Assembly (NCBI GenBank): GCA_035541735.1
Contig: DATKMS010000442.1
Location: forward strand, 1 to 10,582
Reading direction: 5' to 3'
Source: DATKMS01 sp035541735
GTDB taxonomy: Bacteria > Desulfobacterota > Binatia > HRBIN30
Length of the DNA stretch: 10,582 bases
The notes under the pieces are model-generated. The model did no database searches, was not told where the DNA came from, and was given only the letters and a program-made list of their open reading frames with translations. Below are positions 6,548 through 10,582 of this stretch, piece by piece. The translations under genes were made by a program, and so were the position numbers. Each line of letters opens with the position of its first letter. Positions within the stretch are counted from its first letter, which is position 1.

Positions 6548-7295
6548 AACGCGCGGGCGGACCTTCCGCGCAGTGCGTTGCGTCAACGCAGCTCGAGCAG
6601 CGGGCTCGCACAACCCGTTCGCGCAGATGTCACTGACGCAATCCGTGTTCGTGGCGCAGTGTTCGCCGTCGTCACGGGGATCGCAGATGCCACCGCAGTC
6701 GATGTCCGTTTCGTTACCATCTTGCTGGCCATCCGCACAGGTCGACGGCGGTTCACACACCACTGGTGCACGTGCCGCTCAGACAGTCACGATCAACGGC
6801 ACAACCGTCTCCACTCGGACAGGGGACGCAACTCCCGCCGCAATCGACGTCGGTCTCGTTGCCGTCCTGCTCGCCATCATCACAGGCAGCCAGGTTGCAC
6901 TCTGGGGGATAGGCGGAAAACTGCGGCACTTGGGCCCGGTCGGTGCATTCCGACTCGAACTCCGCGACGCACTGCATGCAGGTAGCGAGATCTTTTGGCG
7001 TCGCGACCGCTCCACCACAGGCAGCCCCGCCGGGAATCGTGACGTCCGGGCACGTGTCCGCAAAGCTGATATGTCCCGGAATGAAGTCGTCGTTGCCGTG
7101 CGCTCGACTTGGCCACCACAAACTTGGCAGCGGCTTTGCCGATTGCCCGCGGAATCCGGGTTGGCCACCAGCGAACCCTGGCACTTGGACAGAAGATTCG
7201 CCCGCGTCCGAACAAACTTGGCCCCTTGCTTGGCAATGGCACGCTGGCAACTGACGACGTCCGCCTGTGCGGCTGCGGTCAGCGCGAACCATCAT
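6502..7295 (-). pseudogene. Frameshifted gene for a secreted cysteine-rich repeat protein
   Basis: Protein-like sequence continues on the minus strand but jumps frames. From 7291 one frame reads WFALTAAAQA (signal-peptide end with an A-x-A site), then DVVSCQRAIAKQGAKFVRT and LLSKCQGSLVANPDSAG. By about 7110 a second frame takes over with HGNDDFIPGHISFADTCPDV, AACGGAVATPKDLATCMQC, EFESECTDRAQVPQFSAYPPEC and the first Cys repeat. At 6754-6760 the frame shifts again into a second Cys repeat, and a last shift near 6590 restores ARAFYEFQFCLGPTVDCL before a TGA at 6502. Possible ATGs at 7295 and 7292 are one base out of frame with the signal peptide. The Cys-xx-Cys and DGNETDVDCGG repeats resemble extracellular proteins I know from Myxococcota- and Binatota-like genomes. 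At least three frameshifts mean it is very probably not expressed; sequencing error is less likely because the flanking genes are clean. Confidence 0.75.
6608..6884 (-). repeat. Two tandem Cys-rich repeats (about 49 residues each) in the decayed gene
   Basis: Unit 1 (6884 downward) reads CDDGEQDGNETDVDCGG followed by SCVPCPSGDGCAVDRDCLSG. Unit 2 (6739 downward) reads CADGQQDGNETDIDCGG followed by ICDPRDDGEHCATNTDCVSD. The starts are 145 nt apart, two short of 49 codons, exactly accounting for a 2-nt loss in the GTGTGTG run at 6754-6760 that throws unit 2 out of frame. The second C of the C-xx-C pair in unit 1 is R in unit 2. Confidence 0.8.
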
Positions 7296-7408
7296 ATGAC
7301 GACCTGAGGTTCGTACCCCTCCAGCACACGACCCTGCGCCCTGGCTTTCGCTGGCCCTGCTCATCCTCACGCTTGTAAACACTCGGATGCGGCGGTACGC
7401 TCCGCCAC

Positions 7409-8137
7409 ATGCCCAGTTCGGCTGCCCGCAGCCGGTCATCCGATCCGACCATCTATCCCGAGGAGGAGCGCGTGGGAGAGGACATGCTGCAGCGCTGGAT
7501 CCTCGAGGTGCTGCGGCCGTTGCTGCAGTCGTGGCTGACGCGCCGCGGAACCAAGGCGTTCGTCGGTGCCGACCAGTTCATCTACTGGCGCCAGCACGAT
7601 CCGCACGCGCGCATTGCACCCGACCTCTACGTCTTGCCCGGCGTCGATCCGCATACCCGGGTGCGCACGTGGAAGCTCTGGCAAGACCGGGTGGTGCCGA
7701 GCTTCACGCTGGAAGTGGCGTCGCAGGACTGGGAGAAGGATTACACCGACGCGCCGGAGCGCTATCGCGAGCTCGGCGTGCCAGAGGTGGTGATCTTCGA
7801 TCCCGGCTGCGACGAGCATGCCGACGGCGTGCGCTGGCAGGTATTTCGCCGCGTCGGCAAACGCGGGCTGGTGCGCGTCGAGGCCAGCCGAGGCGATTGC
7901 GTACGCTCGAAGGCGCTCCGCTGCTGGCTGCGCGCCGTGGGCGAGGGGCACGACACGCGGCTGCGGATCGCGGTGGGGCCGCGGGGCGAGGAGCTGGTGC
8001 CAACGGTTGAGGAAGAGAAAGAAGCCGAACGTACCGCCAAGGAAGCCGAACGTGCCGCCAAGGAAGCCGCGCTGGCGCAGGTTCGGACGCTGGAGGCGGA
8101 GCTGCACCGCCTGAGGCAGCGGCGACCTCGCCGCTGA
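7409..8137 (+). CDS. Uma2 family (DUF820) putative PD-(D/E)xK nuclease-fold protein with heptad tail
   Basis: 242 residues. The nuclease-like core shows GADQFIYW (53-60), RIAPDLYVLPGVDPH (68-82) with Asp72, VVPSFTLEVAS (95-105) with Glu102, and YRELGVPEVVIFDPG (119-133). These are the PD...E core and the GVxE...DP strand of Uma2 proteins. The Lys expected four residues before Tyr119 is Ala115; Lys110 is nearby and may substitute. The tail from about residue 198 is charged and helical with a repeated KEAERAA heptad, ending in a basic RQRRPRR. The start at 7409 is kept because DPTIYPEE looks like part of the domain, but a GTG at 7472 has a far better ribosome-binding site (AGGAGG, 5 nt spacing) and could be the real start. 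The biological role of the family is unknown; it is often present in many copies per genome. Confidence 0.85.
   Translation: MPSSAARSRSSDPTIYPEEERVGEDMLQRWILEVLRPLLQSWLTRRGTKAFVGADQFIYWRQHDPHARIAPDLYVLPGVDPHTRVRTWKLWQDRVVPSFTLEVASQDWEKDYTDAPERYRELGVPEVVIFDPGCDEHADGVRWQVFRRVGKRGLVRVEASRGDCVRSKALRCWLRAVGEGHDTRLRIAVGPRGEELVPTVEEEKEAERTAKEAERAAKEAALAQVRTLEAELHRLRQRRPRR
8018..8059 (+). repeat. Two 21-bp tandem repeats encoding coiled-coil heptads
   Basis: Two consecutive 21-bp units (8018-8038 and 8039-8059) differ at two positions, and a partial third (AAGGAAGCCGC) follows. Each encodes KEAER(T/A)A, one heptad with Ala spacing suitable for a coiled coil at the end of the Uma2 protein. The exact unit length of one heptad means copy number can change without breaking the frame. 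Confidence 0.75.
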
Positions 8138-8221
8138 ATGGACGAGAATTCGTAGGGTCTCTCCGTTGGGTCGCCAAAGGCAGCGTCCCCCCTCTGGACA
8201 TCTCGGTACCAGACTTGACCC

Positions 8222-9589
8222 ATGAACGAGGAGCCCCGGACAGCAAGTGCTGCAAGCGTGACTCGGGCGCTGGTCGATGCGGTGCGCGGCCTGCGCTACG
8301 ACGCGATTCCCGAAGACGCGCGCGAAGTCGCCCGGCACTGTCTGCTGGATTTCCTGGGGACCACGTTGGCCGGTGCGCGCGAGCCGCTGGCCGACATCCT
8401 GGTCGAGCAGATCGTACGCGCTGAGGGAGCGACCGAGGCCGGGTTGATCGGGCGGCGTGAGCGCGCCACGCGACTCACTGCGGCGCTGGTGAATGGCGCC
8501 GCCGGACATGCGCTGGACTTCGATGATACGCACACCACGATGAGCGGCCACCCGAGCGTTCCCGTCCTGCCGGCGCTCCTGGCTCTCGGCGAGACGGAGG
8601 GCGCGGGCGGGCGCGCGCTGCTCGCGGCGCTGGTCGCCGGCATCGAACTCGAATGCCGTCTCGGTGCACTGCTGGGCTTCGGGCATTACGCCGCCGGGTT
8701 TCACTCCACAGGAACCGTCGGAACGTTTGGCGCGGCCGCAGCCTGCGCGCATTTGCTCGGGCTCGACGAGAACGGGTGGCTGAATGCGCTTGGACTGGCG
8801 GGCACGCAGGCCGCCGGCCTCAAGTCGGGGTTCGGGACCATGGCGAAGCCACTGCACGCCGGCCGCGCGGCTTCGGCTGGGCTGCTTTCGGCGGTGCTTG
8901 CGCGCGCTGGGTTCACCGCGCAACCCGCGGTCATAGAAGTGCCACAAGGCTTCGCAGCAACGCACGCCGGTGCCGAGCCGTCCATCAGCGCCCTGGGTCG
9001 CTATGCCGGCCGCTTCCTGATTCGCGAGACCTTGTTCAAGTATCACGCTGCCTGCTACCTCACGCACGCCGCAATCGAGGCCGCGGTGCAATTGCGCGAT
9101 CAGCACGGATTCGAATGCGAGACCATCAGCAGTGTCGAGGTCCATGTGTCGCCCGCGCTGCTCGGCGTCTGCAATATCGAGAGCCCGACAACCGGTCTCG
9201 AAGGCAAGTTCAGCTTGCGTGCCACCACCGCACTGGCTCTGCTGGGCGAGGACACCGGCGATCCGGCGACGTACAGCGACGACAAAATGGCCGCACCTGA
9301 CCTGATGGCGCTGCGTGACCGCGTGCACGTGGTGCCGACGGATGAACTCGCGCCGACGCAGGCGCGCGTGGCCGTTGAAAGCAAGCAGCAGCGAGTTGAA
9401 GCGGCCGCCGATGCCGGTCTGCCGTCTGCGGATCTCGGCCGGCAGCGTGAGCAACTGCGCCGCAAGTTTCTCGGCCTCGCCACGCCGGTACTGGGCGGCA
9501 GCCAGGCCGCGCGTCTCGCTGCTGCGGCGTTGTCAGCGCAGGAGATGGAGTCTATCGAGGATCTGATACATCTCGCACGCCCGCAGTGA
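8222..9589 (+). CDS. MmgE/PrpD family protein (2-methylcitrate dehydratase-like)
   Basis: 455 residues, full length. The family includes 2-methylcitrate dehydratase, cis-aconitate decarboxylase and iminodisuccinate epimerase, which act on polycarboxylic acids. Family landmarks: CLLDFLGTTLAGA (40-52), NGAAGHALDFDDTH (91-104), GFHSTGTVGTFGAAAA (159-174), GLKSGFGTMAKPLHAGRAA (199-217), FKYHAACYLTHAAIEA (272-287), and near the end of the lid domain EGKFSLRATTALAL (327-340), in place of the common KFS(L/M)xY(C/A) motif. The helical core and lid domains are both complete. No clear ribosome-binding site precedes the ATG. The next gene starts 30 bp downstream in the same direction. In this context (CoA-ester lyase, B12 mutase subunit) a role in propionate or branched dicarboxylate metabolism is possible, but many PrpD relatives have unknown substrates, so no name is given. 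Confidence 0.92.
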   Translation: MNEEPRTASAASVTRALVDAVRGLRYDAIPEDAREVARHCLLDFLGTTLAGAREPLADILVEQIVRAEGATEAGLIGRRERATRLTAALVNGAAGHALDFDDTHTTMSGHPSVPVLPALLALGETEGAGGRALLAALVAGIELECRLGALLGFGHYAAGFHSTGTVGTFGAAAACAHLLGLDENGWLNALGLAGTQAAGLKSGFGTMAKPLHAGRAASAGLLSAVLARAGFTAQPAVIEVPQGFAATHAGAEPSISALGRYAGRFLIRETLFKYHAACYLTHAAIEAAVQLRDQHGFECETISSVEVHVSPALLGVCNIESPTTGLEGKFSLRATTALALLGEDTGDPATYSDDKMAAPDLMALRDRVHVVPTDELAPTQARVAVESKQQRVEAAADAGLPSADLGRQREQLRRKFLGLATPVLGGSQAARLAAAALSAQEMESIEDLIHLARPQ

Positions 9590-9619
9590 GCGGCGTTTCG
9601 ATATCGTGGGAGGTTTCAT

Positions 9620-10465
9620 ATGCTTCGCTGGAAGATCGGCAACGTCAGTGTGACTCGCGTCGTGGACGACGAGATCAATTCGATCGGCCACCTTCTCCTG
9701 CCGCAGGCGACCCCCGAAGCCATGCGGCCGATCCCATGGCTGTCGCCGTTTCTCGACGGCGAGGGCAAGCTGGTGCTCAGCATTCACACGCTCGTCGTCG
9801 AATCATGCGGCCGGCGCATCCTCGTCGACACGTGTCTCGGCAACGACAAGGAGCGCCCGCCGGTGCCGCAATGGCACCTGCGATCCACGCCCTTCCTCAC
9901 CGACCTGGCGAATGCCGGCAGCCCGCGCGAGTCGATCGATGTCGTCCTCTGTACGCACTTGCATCTTGATCACGTCGGCTGGAACACGATGCGTGTGGAT
10001 GGCCGCTGGGTGCCGACCTTTCCGAACGCCCGCTATCTGTTCGCGCGCGCCGAATGGGAGTATTGGAAAGATCAGCCGGAGGAGTTTGGCCCCGTGATTA
10101 CCGACTCCGTGCGTCCGATCATCGATGCAGGTCTGGCCGATTTGGTCGAAATGGATCACCAGCTAACCGACGAGGTGCGGCTCGAGCCAACGCCGGGGCA
10201 CACCCCCGGGCACGTGAGCGTGCACATCCGTTCGGCCGGCGAGGAGGCCATGATCACCGGCGACATGATGCACCACCCCTGCCAGATCGCGCGCCCGGAC
10301 TGGTCGACCGTCCTCGACCACGACGCGGAGCAGAGCCGCCGTAGCCGGCGCGGATTCCTGGAGCGTTGCGCGCAAGGACCCGTGCTCGTCATCGGGACGC
10401 ATTTCATGCCACCGACGGCGGGCCGCATCGTCCGCGACGGCGATACATATCGATTCGACTACTGA
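9620..10465 (+). CDS. Metallo-beta-lactamase-fold hydrolase (lactonase/glyoxalase II-like)
   Basis: 281 residues, no signal peptide. All ligands of a binuclear metal site are visible: THLHLDHVG (112-120) with His113, His115, Asp117 and His118; PGHTPGH (192-198) with His194; TGDMMHH (213-219) with Asp215; and GTHFMPPTAG (259-268) with His261. The extended N-terminus (about 60 residues before the first core strand) and the HLRSTPFLTDL stretch resemble N-acyl-homoserine-lactonase-like and other cytoplasmic MBL hydrolases. Substrates in this group are lactones, thioesters or esters. The start is supported by GGGAGG at 9608-9613 with 6 nt spacing. It lies between the PrpD-family gene (30 bp) and the mutase-subunit gene (33 bp), so a pathway role such as opening a lactone or hydrolysing an acyl-thioester is more likely than quorum quenching; this is inference. 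Confidence 0.92.
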   Translation: MLRWKIGNVSVTRVVDDEINSIGHLLLPQATPEAMRPIPWLSPFLDGEGKLVLSIHTLVVESCGRRILVDTCLGNDKERPPVPQWHLRSTPFLTDLANAGSPRESIDVVLCTHLHLDHVGWNTMRVDGRWVPTFPNARYLFARAEWEYWKDQPEEFGPVITDSVRPIIDAGLADLVEMDHQLTDEVRLEPTPGHTPGHVSVHIRSAGEEAMITGDMMHHPCQIARPDWSTVLDHDAEQSRRSRRGFLERCAQGPVLVIGTHFMPPTAGRIVRDGDTYRFDY

Positions 10466-10498
10466 CCGCTGGAGAAGATCTTCGAACGAGGAAGGCCC

Positions 10499-10582
10499 AT
10501 GAACCGCCAGCGCAAGATCCGCGTCCTTGTCGCCAAACCCGGCCTCGACGGCCACGACCGCGGCGCGCGCGTCGTCGCCTAC
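10499..10582 (+). CDS. Cobalamin-binding (small) subunit of an acyl-CoA mutase, N-terminal fragment
   Basis: Only 28 residues are in the window, but they carry KIRVLVAKPGLDGHDRGARV. The D-G-H-D-R-G core is the D-x-H-x-x-G cobalamin-binding motif of methylmalonyl-CoA-type mutases, with the His that serves as lower axial ligand to B12. The motif lies only about 16 residues from the start, so this is a stand-alone B12-binding subunit (as in isobutyryl-CoA or 2-hydroxyisobutyryl-CoA mutases and split methylmalonyl-CoA mutases) rather than a fused large chain. The start is supported by GAGGAAGG at 10488-10495. The catalytic subunit is not in the window; it may lie further right or elsewhere. Substrate is unknown. 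Confidence 0.88.
   Translation, partial: MNRQRKIRVLVAKPGLDGHDRGARVVAY

Noticed and set aside
6483..7307. 274-codon plus-strand open frame across the decayed gene, the longest intact frame there
   Set aside because: It would be an easy false gene call. The minus strand carries signal-peptide, Cys-repeat and C-terminal sequence in correct order, while this frame has low-complexity content without a domain.
7436..9454. 672-codon open frame on the minus strand
   Set aside because: It lies opposite the Uma2 and PrpD-family genes and crosses the gap between them. Its translation is Arg/Gln/His-rich with no domain; it is a product of GC bias at third codon positions.

Overview
The window is GC-rich DNA with densely packed bacterial metabolic genes, third-codon-position GC bias and one decayed secreted-protein gene. 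It looks like an uncultivated soil or sediment bacterium of the Deltaproteobacteria-like groups (Myxococcota, Desulfobacterota or Binatota style). That placement is inference: it rests on the cysteine-rich 'DGNETDVDCGG' repeats, the secreted 'CQRAIAKQGAKF' family, the Uma2 subfamily and the abundance of acyl-CoA enzymes. No RNA gene, IS element or CRISPR array was seen.

Left part, minus strand (1-4760). Five genes are joined by four identical 4-bp ATGA overlaps. In transcription order they are a hot-dog (MaoC-like) protein, an acyl-CoA dehydrogenase, a second MaoC-like hot-dog protein, a family III (CaiB/BaiF) CoA-transferase and a CitE/HpcH-type CoA-ester lyase. A likely rho-independent terminator inside a patch of interlaced inverted repeats follows, and then the start of an aldehyde dehydrogenase gene that runs off the left edge. 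The five enzymes make a chemically coherent set: activate an acid to its CoA ester, desaturate it, hydrate the double bond, and cleave the beta-hydroxyacyl-CoA. The closest known logic is methylsuccinyl-CoA -> mesaconyl-CoA -> beta-methylmalyl-CoA -> propionyl-CoA + glyoxylate, but the substrate is not proven by sequence.

Middle, plus strand (4761-6547). An AT-rich intergenic region separates the operon from a divergent pair: a small SCP2-like protein and an alpha/beta hydrolase with a full Ser-Asp-His triad, overlapping by 1 bp. A DUF4258 gene follows whose C-terminal end looks replaced.

Decayed segment (6502-7295, minus). A secreted Cys-rich protein is spread over three frames by at least three frameshifts. 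One of these is a 2-nt contraction in a GT run between two 49-residue repeats.

Right part, plus strand (7409-10582). A Uma2-family protein with a heptad-repeat tail is followed by a probable operon of an MmgE/PrpD-family protein, a metallo-beta-lactamase-fold hydrolase, and the beginning of a cobalamin-binding subunit of an acyl-CoA mutase. A propionyl-CoA-yielding lyase on one side and a PrpD relative plus a B12 mutase subunit on the other suggest an island for branched or dicarboxylic acyl-CoA catabolism.
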